Positions 25,594-35,249 of a DNA stretch of 64,000 nucleotides are shown here, in pieces. Every line of letters starts with the position of its first letter. Position 1 is the first letter of the stretch. Source of the stretch: Pseudonocardiaceae bacterium (GTDB taxonomy: Bacteria; Actinomycetota; Actinomycetes; Mycobacteriales; Pseudonocardiaceae); assembly GCA_009379845.1 (NCBI GenBank), contig WHSZ01000003.1, positions 110,138 to 174,137 of the forward strand. The letters run 5' to 3'. The position numbers and the translations under genes are program-made. The notes under the pieces are model-generated. The model worked only from the letters and a program-made list of their open reading frames with translations. It made no database searches and was not told the origin of the DNA.

Positions 25594-26913
25594 CTAGAAG
25601 TACGTGCGGACGAAGTCGACGACGGTATCCCCGTCCACCACCGGGATCAGCGACCACTTGTCGAAAACCGTGCACGGGTGGGAAAGGCCCAGTCCGATCC
25701 AATCGCCGACCTGGACGGGGGAGCCTGCCGGCAGGGTGAGATACGCGTGCTGGTCGTTCAGTTTGCTGATGGTGTGCCCGGCGAGTTCGGCCGGCTCGGC
25801 GTCGCCGCGCCGCCACAGCTGCGGCTCGGGGAGCCCCTCGTCGAAGGACGCGTCCCGCTTGCCGAGGGTGAGCAGGGCGAGCTCGTCGGACGGTCGGGAG
25901 CTGACCTGTGCCCAGGCGCGCAACGCGGAACGCAGCGGCGCGGCGTCGGTGATCCGTGGCGTGCTGCCAAGCGGGGAGATGCCGCGGTAGAACCCGTCGT
26001 CGTGGGTGAGGTAGCCACCGCTGCGCAGTACCGGCAGCACCGGGAGCCCGCCCGGCCACCCGGCCGTGAGGCCGTCGGCGACCTGGTCGAAGTACGCGCT
26101 GCCGCCCGCGGTGACCACCACCCGGTCCGCCTCGGCGAAGAATCCGCCGTCCCACAACGAGATCGTGACCGATCGCAGATCGTCCAGATAGGACTCGATG
26201 GCAGCGCGGGAGGTCTCGGTGGCGTCGTGCGCGAGCGAACCCTCGTACCCGCTCACGCCGACCAACCGCAGCGCTGGGCTGTCCCGCACCGCGTCGGCCA
26301 CCGCCAGCGCGGTCCCGGTATCCCGCGCGCCGGTGCGCCCGCCCTCCGCGCCGAGCTCAACGAGCACGTCCATCCGCCGGCGAGCGCCGCTGGCCCGCAG
26401 CTCCTCGGTCATCAGCCGGACGCCACGGACCGAGTCCACCCAGCAGCAGAAGTCGAACCCCGGATCGGCGTCCAGCTCGCCGGCCAGCCAGCGCAGCGCC
26501 GCCGGGTCGACCAGCTGGTTGGCGAGCACCACGCGGGACACGCCGAAGGCGCGGTACACCCGCAGCTGGCCGGCGTTCGCCGCGGTGATGGCCCAGGCGC
26601 CGTGCCCGGCCTGCTTGGCGAACAGCTGCGGGGCCATCGTGGTCTTGCCGTGCGGGGCGAGCAGCACCCCGCGTGCCGCGCACCACGCCGACATGGTGCG
26701 CAGGTTGTGTTCGAGAGGTTCGGACTCCAGCACCATCACCGGGCCGAGGAACCCCTCGGTGAACACCCGGGGTCGCCGGGCCGCGGCCTCCGCGATGGAC
26801 AGCCCGTGCAGCGTGTCCGGAACCGCCTTGAACCGCCAGTCAAGGCGTTCCGCACGCGCGGTCTCGATGGCGGCGTGATCCAGTGTGCACGCCTCGGTCG
26901 TCGTGGGCCGCAT
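25594..26913 (-). CDS. D-serine/D-threonine dehydratase-like PLP enzyme (fold type III)
   Basis: Pyridoxal-phosphate enzyme of 439 residues related to eukaryotic-type D-serine dehydratase and D-threonine aldolase. The PLP lysine lies in LLAPHGKTTMAPQLF (about residue 89) after VMVLESEPLEHNLRTM. A zinc site is suggested by SHPCTVFDKW near the C-terminus, the H-x-C pair of D-serine dehydratase; KLNDQHAYL is also conserved. It is ten bases upstream of the D-aminoacylase gene on the same strand and divergent from ridA. The set suggests deacylation of N-acyl-D-amino acids, then dehydration to an enamine that RidA clears. Exact amino acid preference is unknown. Confidence 0.85.
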   Translation of the reverse strand: MRPTTTEACTLDHAAIETARAERLDWRFKAVPDTLHGLSIAEAAARRPRVFTEGFLGPVMVLESEPLEHNLRTMSAWCAARGVLLAPHGKTTMAPQLFAKQAGHGAWAITAANAGQLRVYRAFGVSRVVLANQLVDPAALRWLAGELDADPGFDFCCWVDSVRGVRLMTEELRASGARRRMDVLVELGAEGGRTGARDTGTALAVADAVRDSPALRLVGVSGYEGSLAHDATETSRAAIESYLDDLRSVTISLWDGGFFAEADRVVVTAGGSAYFDQVADGLTAGWPGGLPVLPVLRSGGYLTHDDGFYRGISPLGSTPRITDAAPLRSALRAWAQVSSRPSDELALLTLGKRDASFDEGLPEPQLWRRGDAEPAELAGHTISKLNDQHAYLTLPAGSPVQVGDWIGLGLSHPCTVFDKWSLIPVVDGDTVVDFVRTYF

Positions 26914-26994
26914 TCCTCACCTCGATCAGCACCGGGACACCGGCCGTTGCCTATAGTCCACGACGACCCATTCATACCTGGTGAGGGAGTGGTT

Positions 26995-27378
26995 ATGGCC
27001 AAGGTCGCGATCAGCACGGAGAACGCGCCGAAACCGGTGGCACAGTACGCGCAGGCCGTGCGCAAGGGAAACGTCCTGCAGATCGCGGGGCAGGTCGGTT
27101 TCGACCCGAAAACCGGTCAGCCGGCCGGAACCAGCGTGGCCGAGCAGACCACGCAGGTGTTCAGGAACATCGAGGCGGTGCTGGCGGCTGCCGGCGCCAG
27201 CATGAATGACGTGGTGATGATGCGCGCCTACCTTACCGATACCGCCCACTTCGGGGAGTTCAACGAGGTGTACAACGCGCTGGTGCGGGAGCCCCACCCG
27301 GCCCGCACCACGGTCTACGTGGGCTTGCCACCCGGCCTACTGGTGGAGATCGACGCGCTCGCCGTGCTTGGCGACTAG
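26995..27378 (+). CDS. RidA-family enamine/imine deaminase
   Basis: A 127-residue Rid-family protein that hydrolyses reactive enamine/imine intermediates released by PLP dehydratases. Typical stretches are SGQVGFDPKTGQ-like IAGQVGFDPKTGQPAG, EAVLAAAGASMNDVVMMRAYLTD, and the C-terminal PARTTVYVGLPPGLLVEIDALAVL with the ligand-binding arginine. ATG at 26995 preceded by GAGGGAG. A TATAGT -10-like box lies at 26952-26957. It diverges from the D-serine dehydratase-like gene, whose product would generate the RidA substrate. Confidence 0.9.
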   Translation: MAKVAISTENAPKPVAQYAQAVRKGNVLQIAGQVGFDPKTGQPAGTSVAEQTTQVFRNIEAVLAAAGASMNDVVMMRAYLTDTAHFGEFNEVYNALVREPHPARTTVYVGLPPGLLVEIDALAVLGD

Positions 27379-27423
27379 CACCGCAAGCCGCGCAAGTGGG
27401 TGTGAAGATGTGGGTGAAGAGGG

Positions 27424-27798
27424 CTAACGGACGGGGCCGGTATAGCGCTCGCCGGGGCCCTGTCCTGGCTCGTCCGGCACCGTGGAGGTCTCGCGGAACG
27501 CCCGCTGCAGGGACTGCAAACCGTCGCGCAGCGGGCCGGCGTGCGGGCCGAGGTATTCCGCCGAAGCGGTGACCAGCCCGGCCAGCGCGGTAATCAACCG
27601 GCGAGCCTCGTCCAGGTCCCTGGTCGGGCTGTGCGCCGGGTCGTCGGCCGAGAGCCCGAGGCGTTCGGCCGCGGAGGACATCAGGATCAGCGCCGCGCGG
27701 CTGATCACTTCCACGCTCGGTACGTCGGCGAGCTCTCGGACGGATGCGTCCGCCAGATCCCGCGAAGAGGCGGGCTGTGCTGCAGGCTCGTCAGCCAC
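27424..27798 (-). CDS. DUF1844 domain protein
   Basis: A 124-residue protein with the DUF1844 core VPSVEVISRAALILMSSAAERLGL followed by LDEARRLITALAGLV. The domain is widespread in actinobacteria and usually encoded just upstream of infC, as here in divergent orientation. GTG start at 27798 preferred over the ATG at 27876, because codons between them use A/T at third positions unlike the rest of the gene. No function is established; there is no signal peptide or membrane segment. Confidence 0.75.
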   Translation of the reverse strand: MADEPAAQPASSRDLADASVRELADVPSVEVISRAALILMSSAAERLGLSADDPAHSPTRDLDEARRLITALAGLVTASAEYLGPHAGPLRDGLQSLQRAFRETSTVPDEPGQGPGERYTGPVR

Positions 27799-27958
27799 GT
27801 CTGCTACCCTCGCATAAGCGACCAGCTCCCGAACCGTCGGGGGCCGCAAGTGGAGCCCCGCTCCCACCCGGGTCACCGTTGAGGTGGCCGGGTCCGGTCT
27901 CGTGATTCGTCGTGAATCGCGTCTACCTGGCGTTTGGCGCCAGGCGATCGGATGTGGG

Positions 27959-27999
27959 CCCCACGCGCCGAAATAGGCCGTGGGGTTTACGTGTTTTAT
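27959..27999 (+). terminator. Hairpin plus T-rich tract in the infC leader (possible attenuator)
   Basis: CCCCACG (27959-27965) pairs with CGTGGGG (27979-27985), and an inner GCC/GGC pair extends the stem to ten base pairs with a single bulged C. The right arm is followed by TTTACGTGTTTTAT, an unusually T-rich stretch for this genome. It precedes the infC start by about 50 bases and is positioned to terminate the leader transcript conditionally. No alternative antiterminator pairing was worked out. Confidence 0.5.
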
Positions 28000-28050
28000 G
28001 GGGCGTCACGAAAAGCAGCAGTAGTTACCACTCTGGACCAAGGAGGCCCC

Positions 28051-28602
28051 ATCAGCTCCGAGTCGCGCATCAATGAGCGCATCCGCGTTCCCGAGGTTCG
28101 CCTTGTCGGACCGAACGGCGAGCAGGTTGGCATCGTCCGAATCGAGGACGCACTACGGCTCGCCCAGGAAGCGGACCTCGACCTCGTCGAGGTCGCGCCG
28201 CAGGCACGCCCGCCGGTCTGCAGGCTCATGGACTATGGCAAGTTCAAGTACGAGAGCGCGCAGAAGGCTCGCGAGTCCCGCCGCAATCAGCAGCTCACGG
28301 TCATCAAGGAACAGAAGCTTCGCCCGAAGATCGACCCCCATGACTACGAGACGAAGAAGGGGCACGTGTCCCGCTTCCTCGATCAGGGCCACAAGGTCAA
28401 GGTGACGATCATGTTCCGGGGCCGCGAGCAATCCAGGCCGGAACTGGGGTACCGGCTACTGCAGCGGCTGGCGGAGGACGTGGCCGAACTCGGCTTCGTC
28501 GAATCCAACCCCAAACAGGACGGCCGCAACATGATCATGGTGTTGGCCCCGCACAAGAAGAAGGCGAAGGCCAAGGCCGGCAAGGGGCAGGCGGAGCGTT
28601 GA
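28051..28602 (+). CDS. infC: Translation initiation factor IF-3, non-canonical ATC start
   Basis: IF-3, 183 residues, binds the 30S subunit and discriminates against wrong start codons. Sequence shows [52 protein letters not shown], and the C-domain with [19 protein letters not shown]. No ATG, GTG or TTG fits the N-terminus; the codon at the right place is ATC (28051), four bases after AGGAGG (28041-28046). A rare start codon is the known basis of IF-3 autoregulation in other bacteria. The C-terminal tail is Lys-rich. rpmI and rplT follow in the conserved operon order. Confidence 0.95.
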   Translation: MSSESRINERIRVPEVRLVGPNGEQVGIVRIEDALRLAQEADLDLVEVAPQARPPVCRLMDYGKFKYESAQKARESRRNQQLTVIKEQKLRPKIDPHDYETKKGHVSRFLDQGHKVKVTIMFRGREQSRPELGYRLLQRLAEDVAELGFVESNPKQDGRNMIMVLAPHKKKAKAKAGKGQAER

Positions 28603-28654
28603 GCAATCGGCACTCCGCCGGTCGAGGAGCCGTAGCACGAAAACGAGGACACAG

Positions 28655-28849
28655 ATGCCGAAGAACAAGACGCATTCCGGGGCCAAGAAGCGCATCAAGG
28701 TCACCGGTCGCGGCAAGCTGCGCAGGGAGATGGCCGGCCGCCGGCACCTGCTCGAGAAGAAGCCGAGCACCTTGACCCGCCGGCTGGAGGGCACCACCGG
28801 GGTGTCCGACAACGACAAGCGCCGGCTCAAGAAGATGCTCGGCCGTTGA
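28655..28849 (+). CDS. rpmI: 50S ribosomal protein L35
   Basis: Basic 64-residue ribosomal protein beginning [18 protein letters not shown], the typical L35 start, and ending [12 protein letters not shown]. It binds 23S rRNA in the large subunit. It lies 52 bases after infC and 86 bases before rplT in the standard infC-rpmI-rplT operon. ATG start at 28655. Confidence 0.98.
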   Translation: MPKNKTHSGAKKRIKVTGRGKLRREMAGRRHLLEKKPSTLTRRLEGTTGVSDNDKRRLKKMLGR

Positions 28850-28935
28850 GCGGCCGCACCAGCCCGATGACTTGCTGACCACCGTGCTCGCACGCCCCGA
28901 ACGTGCGCGCCCCGAGAGATTGACAGGATGGACCA

Positions 28936-29316
28936 GTGGCACGCGTGAAGCGGGCGGTCAACGCCCACAAGAAGCGCCGCACGACCCTCGAGCTCGCCAG
29001 CGGCTACCGCGGTCAGCGTTCCCGGCTGTACCGCAAGGCGAAGGAGCAGAATCTCCACTCGCTGAACTACGCCTACCGGGACCGCCGGGCCCGCAAGGGT
29101 GACTTCCGCCAGCTGTGGATCACCCGGATCAACGCGGCCGCGAGGGAGAACGGCGTCACCTACAACCGCTTCATCCAGGGCCTCAAGGCCGCTGGGGTCG
29201 AGGTGGACCGCAAGATCCTCGCCGAGCTCGCGGTGAACGACCTGCAGGCCTTCACCGCGTTGGTCGGCGTCGCGCGCGAGCACGCTCCCGCACGGTCGGC
29301 CGCGAAGGGCCAGTGA
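28936..29316 (+). CDS. rplT: 50S ribosomal protein L20
   Basis: L20, 126 residues, an early assembly protein of the 50S subunit. Canonical [21 protein letters not shown] start (GTG codon at 28936), then [16 protein letters not shown] and [15 protein letters not shown]. The extra C-terminal [12 protein letters not shown] tail is slightly longer than the minimal protein. Third gene of the infC operon; the rRNA methyltransferase gene follows 45 bases later and may be in the same transcript. Confidence 0.98.
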   Translation: MARVKRAVNAHKKRRTTLELASGYRGQRSRLYRKAKEQNLHSLNYAYRDRRARKGDFRQLWITRINAAARENGVTYNRFIQGLKAAGVEVDRKILAELAVNDLQAFTALVGVAREHAPARSAAKGQ

Positions 29317-29361
29317 GGGGGCCGGCGACCGGCCTTCGCGAGCCCATGCTTCGGCCGCGAG

Positions 29362-30267
29362 ATGACTGATCAACGACCCGGGGTAGCGCCGTTCACCGAG
29401 CGGACACCTCGGGTCGTTGCCGCGCGGCGGCTGACCACCCGTTCCGGGCGGGACGAGGCCGGCAGGTTCCTCGTGGAAGGCGCGCAGGCGGTGCGGGAGG
29501 CACTCGACTGGGCCGCGCTGGCACCGGGCCGGATGCCCGAGCTGTTCGTCACCGAGGCCGCCCGTGCCAGGCACCCCGAGCTGGTGGACCGGGCCGAGCT
29601 GGCCGGCGCGCGGATCTCCGTGGTGACCGAACGGGCGGCCGCGGCGTGTTCGGAAACCGTCACCCCGCAGGGCGTCATCGCGGTGTGCACGCAGCTGACG
29701 CAGCCGCTGGAGGCCGCACTGACCGGTGCGGCGAGGCTGGTCGCGGTGCTGGTCGGGGTCGCCGATCCCGGTAACGCCGGCACCGTGCTGCGGGTCGCGG
29801 ACGCCGCCGGAGCGGACGCGGTGGTCTTCGCCGGCGAAGCCGTGGACCCGCACAACGGGAAGTGCGTGCGCTCGTCCACCGGCAGCATCTTCCACCTACC
29901 GGTGGTGCGCGGCCGGGATACCCCGGCGGTGCTGCGAGCCTGCCGGGCCACCGGGTTGTGGGTGCTGGCCGCCGACGGGCGGGCCCGAACGGCCCTCGAC
30001 GAGGCCGGCGATCAACTCGGTGCGCCGGCGGCATGGCTGTTCGGCAGCGAGGCCCACGGGCTTCCGGAAACCACATTGGGTGAAGCCGATGTGACGATTA
30101 AGGTACCAATATATGGTGCCGCGGAAAGTCTCAACCTGGGCACCGCGGCTGCGGTATGTCTGTACGCGAGCGCGATGGCGCAACGAACCCGCAACCGAGG
30201 GTTAATGGTTGACCCGACCAGCGATCACTTAGGATCGACATCCGTTCCACACGGTACGCCGGAGTGA
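29362..30267 (+). CDS. SpoU/TrmH-family rRNA/tRNA 2'-O-methyltransferase
   Basis: SPOUT-class methyltransferase of 301 residues: N-terminal substrate-binding domain (FLVEGAQAVREAL, LFVTEAARARHPEL) and C-terminal knotted catalytic domain with VAVLVGVADPGNAGTVLRVADAAGAD, VRSSTGSIFHLPVV, WLFGSEAHGLPE and VPIYGAAESLNLGTAAAVCLYA (the three SpoU motifs). It is related to TsnR/RlmB-type 23S rRNA methyltransferases. Its place after rplT and before pheST is conserved in actinobacteria. The exact nucleotide modified cannot be told. Its 3' end contains a candidate promoter for pheS. Confidence 0.88.
   Translation: MTDQRPGVAPFTERTPRVVAARRLTTRSGRDEAGRFLVEGAQAVREALDWAALAPGRMPELFVTEAARARHPELVDRAELAGARISVVTERAAAACSETVTPQGVIAVCTQLTQPLEAALTGAARLVAVLVGVADPGNAGTVLRVADAAGADAVVFAGEAVDPHNGKCVRSSTGSIFHLPVVRGRDTPAVLRACRATGLWVLAADGRARTALDEAGDQLGAPAAWLFGSEAHGLPETTLGEADVTIKVPIYGAAESLNLGTAAAVCLYASAMAQRTRNRGLMVDPTSDHLGSTSVPHGTPE
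30209..30235 (+). promoter_or_regulatory. Candidate promoter for pheST
   Basis: TTGACC (30209-30214) and TAGGAT (30230-30235) are separated by 15 bases, somewhat short, within the last codons of the methyltransferase gene. It would start transcription about 85 bases ahead of pheS. No T-box or leader-peptide structure was recognised in between. Confidence 0.4.
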
Positions 30268-30287
30268 GGGGTCCGACGTACCGCTGA

Positions 30288-31394
<1,107 letters not shown>

Positions 31395-31397
31395 GCG

Positions 31398-33881
31398 TTG
31401 CGAATCCCGGTGAGCTGGCTGGCCGAGCACCTCGAACTGCCCGAGGAGGAGGCCACCGCCGAACGGTTCGTCGACGCGCTCGTGCGGGTCGGCATCGAGG
31501 TCGAGGGCGTGCACGAGCTCGGCGAGGTCACCGGCCCGCTCGTCATCGGCAGGGTCGCCGAGATGGAGGAGCTGACCCAGGCGAAGAAACCGATGCGGTA
31601 CTGCCGGGTGGAGATCAGCGACGACGACGAAACCCGCGGCATCGTGTGCGGTGCCACGAACTTCGTGGAAGGCGATCTGGTCGTGGTCGCGCTGCCCGGC
31701 GCGGTGCTGCCCGGCGGGTTCGAGATCGGCGCCCGCCGGACCTACGGCAAGAACAGCCAGGGCATGATCTGCTCCGCGCGGGAACTCGAGCTCGGCGACG
31801 ACCACACCGGGATCATGGTGCTGCCCAGCGGTACCGCGGAGGCCGGCGACGACGCCATCGAGGTACTCGGGCTGAACGACACGGTGCTCGACGTGGCGCC
31901 CACCCCGGACCGCGGCTACTGCCTCTCGGTGCGGGGCCTGGCAAGGGAGCTGGCCTGCGCGCTTGATGTGCCGTTCGCCGATCCGGCCGTGTTCGACGTG
32001 CCGGAGGCGGAGGGTGAGGCCTGGCCGGTGCGAGTGGACGATCCGGAGGGCTGCCCGCGGTTCGTGGTGCGCAGGGTCAGCGGCCTCGACGCGGGCGCGC
32101 CGACGCCGTGGTGGATGCGCCGCAGGCTGCTGCTGGCCGGCATGCGGTCCATCTCGCTCGCCGTGGACGTCACCAACTACGTGATGCTCGAGCTGGGCCA
32201 TCCGCTGCACGCCTTCGACGTCAGCGCGCTGCACGACGGGCTGGTCATCCGGCGCGCGAAGAAGGACGAGACGCTCACGACGCTGGACGGCGTGCAGCGC
32301 ACTCTCGACCCGGACGACGTGATCATCTGCGACGACAGCGGGCCGATCTCGCTGGCCGGCACGATGGGTGGCGCCAGCACCGAGATCAACGAGGAGAGCA
32401 CGGACATCCTGCTTGAGGCCGCGCATTGGGACCCGCCGTCGATCAGCCGGACCGCCCGGCGGCATCACCTGTTCAGCGAGGCGGCAAAGCGGTTCGAGCG
32501 GTTCGTGGATCCCGCGCTGCCGGCCGCGGCGCTTGAGTTCGCCGCCCGGCTGCTGCGCCAGTACGGTGACGGCAACATCCACCCCGGTCGCACCGACATC
32601 GGTGAGGTGCCGGAACAGCCGGCTGTGACGATGCGGATCGACCTGCCGGACCGGGTGGCCGGCATCTATTACGCGCGCGGTGTGACGGCACGCCGGCTCA
32701 ACCAGGTGGGCTGCCGGTTGCAGGTGGCGACCGGGGAAAGTGGCGTCGCCGAGGTGACCGCCACCGCGCCGAGCTGGCGCAACGATCTGCTGCAGCCTGC
32801 CGATCTGGTTGAGGAAGTGCTGCGGCTGGAGGGCTACGACACCATCCCCTCCACGCTGCCGCCCACCGCGCCGGGTTCCGGGCTGAACGCGGCACAGCGC
32901 CGGCGCCGCACCGTGTCGAGGGCCCTCGCGGAAGCGGGCTACGTCGAGGTGCTGCCGTTCCCGTTCGTCGGCGACACGGTGTGGGATGCGTTCGGGCTGC
33001 CGGGGGACGACGCTCGCCGGCACACCGTCCGGGTGCTCAATCCGATCGAATCCGAGCGCGACAAGCTCGCCACGATGCTGCTGCCGGGCATGCTGGATGC
33101 GTTGCAGCGCAACGTGTCCCGTGGGTTGCGGGATGTGGCGCTCTTCCACATCGGGCAGGTCGTGCTTGCCGGCGAGGAGCTGGCCGACGCGCCCGATCTC
33201 GGCACCGCGGCGCGCCCGAGCGACGAGGATCTCGAGACGCTGATGGCCGCGGTGCCCGAGCAACCCGTGCACGTGGCGGCCGTACTGGCCGGAAACCGGC
33301 AGCGGTCCGGCTGGTGGGGCAAGGGTGAGCCGGCCGGTTGGGCCGATGCGGTACAGGCGGCCCGCGCGGTCGCGTCGGCGAGCGGCATCGAGCTGACGGT
33401 TCGCGCCGCCGAGATGATGCCGTGGCATCCCGGACGGTGCGCCGAGCTACTGGTCGGCGAGCGGTCCGTGGGATTCGCGGGGGAGCTGCACCCGACGACC
33501 GTCGAGGCGCTCGGCCTGCCGAAACGAACCTGCGCGATGGAGCTGGACCTGGACGCGGTTCCGTTGCGGGACGGCTACGCGAAACCGGAGGTCTCCGCGT
33601 ACCCGCCGGTCCTGCAGGACGTCGCGCTGGTGGTGAACGCCGACGTGCCGGCCGCGGATGTGGCCGAGGTACTCCGGTCCGGGGCGGGCGAGTTGCTGGA
33701 GAGCGTCGCGCTGTTCGACGTGTACACCGGCGATCAGGTGGCCGAAGGCAAGCGCTCCCTGGCGTTCTCGCTGCGGTTCCGCGCGCCGGACCGCACGTTG
33801 ACCGAGCACGAGGCGACCGAGGCGCGGGACGCGGCGGTGGCCGCGGCGACCGAGAAATTCGGGGCGAAACTGCGTGGTTGA
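31398..33881 (+). CDS. pheT: Phenylalanyl-tRNA synthetase beta subunit
   Basis: Beta subunit, 827 residues, with domains in normal order: N-terminal MRIPVSWLAEHLEL, tRNA-binding OB domain (AEMEELTQAKKPMRYCRVEI, GATNFVEGDLVVVALPGAVLPGG), B3/B4 editing domain (AVDVTNYVMLELGHPLHAFD), B5 domain, catalytic-like core (LPFPFVGDTVWDAFGL) and C-terminal anticodon-binding fold (YPPVLQDVALVVNADVPA). The start is TTG at 31398, three bases after pheS, giving the conserved first residues. A single unit with pheS. Confidence 0.97.
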   Translation: MRIPVSWLAEHLELPEEEATAERFVDALVRVGIEVEGVHELGEVTGPLVIGRVAEMEELTQAKKPMRYCRVEISDDDETRGIVCGATNFVEGDLVVVALPGAVLPGGFEIGARRTYGKNSQGMICSARELELGDDHTGIMVLPSGTAEAGDDAIEVLGLNDTVLDVAPTPDRGYCLSVRGLARELACALDVPFADPAVFDVPEAEGEAWPVRVDDPEGCPRFVVRRVSGLDAGAPTPWWMRRRLLLAGMRSISLAVDVTNYVMLELGHPLHAFDVSALHDGLVIRRAKKDETLTTLDGVQRTLDPDDVIICDDSGPISLAGTMGGASTEINEESTDILLEAAHWDPPSISRTARRHHLFSEAAKRFERFVDPALPAAALEFAARLLRQYGDGNIHPGRTDIGEVPEQPAVTMRIDLPDRVAGIYYARGVTARRLNQVGCRLQVATGESGVAEVTATAPSWRNDLLQPADLVEEVLRLEGYDTIPSTLPPTAPGSGLNAAQRRRRTVSRALAEAGYVEVLPFPFVGDTVWDAFGLPGDDARRHTVRVLNPIESERDKLATMLLPGMLDALQRNVSRGLRDVALFHIGQVVLAGEELADAPDLGTAARPSDEDLETLMAAVPEQPVHVAAVLAGNRQRSGWWGKGEPAGWADAVQAARAVASASGIELTVRAAEMMPWHPGRCAELLVGERSVGFAGELHPTTVEALGLPKRTCAMELDLDAVPLRDGYAKPEVSAYPPVLQDVALVVNADVPAADVAEVLRSGAGELLESVALFDVYTGDQVAEGKRSLAFSLRFRAPDRTLTEHEATEARDAAVAAATEKFGAKLRG

Positions 33882-33920
33882 TGCGGGCGGCTCGTCGGCG
33901 TGGCGTGCTATAGATCTAGT

Positions 33921-34562
33921 GTGCCCAGTCGGCCCGCCACCCAGCATCCGTTGTTCGCACGATTTTTCGAGCGGGTGGGGGCGCGGAATGAGCAGCGCGG
34001 GCAGGCCGGGTTGCGTGCGGAGCTGCTCGCCGGGTTGCGCGGGCTGGTGCTCGAAGTCGGCGCCGGCAACGGGCTGAACTTCCCGCATTACCCGGTCGAG
34101 GTGGACGAGGTGCTGGTCGTGGAGCCGGAGCCGTACCTGCGCGAGCGCGCCGGCCTTGCCGCCGAGCGCGTGGCGGTGCGCATCGCGGTGTTCGCGGGTA
34201 CCGCCGACGCGCTGCCGGTGGCCAACGCCTCGGTGGACGTGGTGGTGTGCTCGGGAGTGTTGTGTTCGGTGCCGGATGTGCCAGCCGCGCTCGCGGAGTT
34301 CCGCCGGGTGCTGCGCCCGGCGGGGGAGTTCCGGTTCTATGAGCACGTGCGGGCCGGTTCCCGGGTGCGCGCCGCCGAGCAGCTCGTGCTGAACACCGTG
34401 TGGCCGCGCCTGATGGGTGGCTGCCAGCTGAGGCGGCGGACCGGTGCGGCGATCGAGGCGGCCGGGTTCACCGTCCGGTCCTCGCGGGAGCTGATCTTCC
34501 CGGCTGGAGCGAAGTTCTCCCCGGTCGCGCCGCGCATTCTCGGTGCCGCGCGATCAGGTTAG
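33921..34562 (+). CDS. Class I SAM-dependent methyltransferase
   Basis: A 213-residue Rossmann-type methyltransferase related to the UbiE/phosphatidylethanolamine-type group. SAM motif I is LVLEVGAGNGLNFPHY (about residue 46), followed by VVEPEPYLRERA, VVCSGVLCSVPDVPAAL, FRRVLRPAGEFRFYEHV. The GTG at 33921 stands six bases after a TATAGA -10 box (33909-33914), consistent with a leaderless message; an upstream GTG at 33900 is less likely. Its stop overlaps the convergent AlkD-like gene by nine bases. Substrate unknown. Confidence 0.8.
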   Translation: MPSRPATQHPLFARFFERVGARNEQRGQAGLRAELLAGLRGLVLEVGAGNGLNFPHYPVEVDEVLVVEPEPYLRERAGLAAERVAVRIAVFAGTADALPVANASVDVVVCSGVLCSVPDVPAALAEFRRVLRPAGEFRFYEHVRAGSRVRAAEQLVLNTVWPRLMGGCQLRRRTGAAIEAAGFTVRSSRELIFPAGAKFSPVAPRILGAARSG

Positions 34563-35246
34563 GTGTTTGCGGGCTTCGCGTTTGGACAGAGCGGACATCT
34601 CGGGATGCTGGTCGACGAAGCGCCGCACCCAGTCCGGATCGATCTTGGCGTGCGCGCGCAACGCCCAGCCGATTCCCTTACGGAGAAAGAAGTCCGGGTC
34701 GGCCAGGTTGGCCCGCACCGAGTCGCTGAGCAGCGCCAGGTCGGTGTCCTTCTTGGACCCGATCTGGCAGATCACCGCGGTGCGGCGCTTCCAGCGGTCC
34801 TCGCCGGTCGCCCAGCCACGCAGGATCGGGGTGAGCTCGCCCGGAAACGCGCGCAGTAGCGGCCCGATCCGCTGGATCGCGATCTCGTCAACGAAGTCCC
34901 ACCACGCACCGGTTTCGATGAGCTCGCCGTACAGCGGGACGAGATCGGGTTGCTGCCACCGGTCGTAGTTGCGCCGCCCGGTCAGCTCGATCGCCAGGTA
35001 GCGCTCCTCCCTGTAGGTCGCCTCCCGCCACAATTCGGTCACCGCGGCGAGCCACGAGTCCTTGTCCGGCAACGGGAACGCCGGGAACACCCGGGTGGCG
35101 AGCGCGCGCCGCGCCGGCTTCTGCACGCCACGAAACGGCATATCGGAGCGCATGTAGCGCTGCATATCGGGTGCCTTGGCCGGATCGGCCAGCTCGGCAA
35201 GGCCGTCCCGTAGCGCCACGACCAGCGCGCGTGCCGGTTTGTCCAC
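34554..35246 (-). CDS. DNA alkylation repair protein (AlkD-like HEAT-repeat)
   Basis: A 230-residue all-helical protein of the AlkD family, HEAT-like repeats that cradle alkylated DNA and remove bulky cationic lesions. Landmarks are MQRYMRSDMPFRGVQKPARRAL (the opening repeats), YREERYLAIELTGRR, TGAWWDFVDEIAIQRIGPLL with the Trp-Trp-x-x-Val-Asp signature containing the catalytic Asp, and FFLRKGIGWALRAHAKIDPDWVRRFV. GTG start at 35246, three bases after the IclR stop, so it is probably co-transcribed with that regulator. A second alkylation repair gene lies at 46 kb. Confidence 0.88.
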   Translation of the reverse strand: MDKPARALVVALRDGLAELADPAKAPDMQRYMRSDMPFRGVQKPARRALATRVFPAFPLPDKDSWLAAVTELWREATYREERYLAIELTGRRNYDRWQQPDLVPLYGELIETGAWWDFVDEIAIQRIGPLLRAFPGELTPILRGWATGEDRWKRRTAVICQIGSKKDTDLALLSDSVRANLADPDFFLRKGIGWALRAHAKIDPDWVRRFVDQHPEMSALSKREARKHLT

Positions 35247-35249
35247 GCG

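Noticed and set aside
24841..27378. A very long plus-strand open frame (about 845 codons)
   Set aside because: Only its last 127 codons (ridA) are real; the rest is antisense to the D-aminoacylase and D-serine dehydratase-like genes and arises from high GC content.
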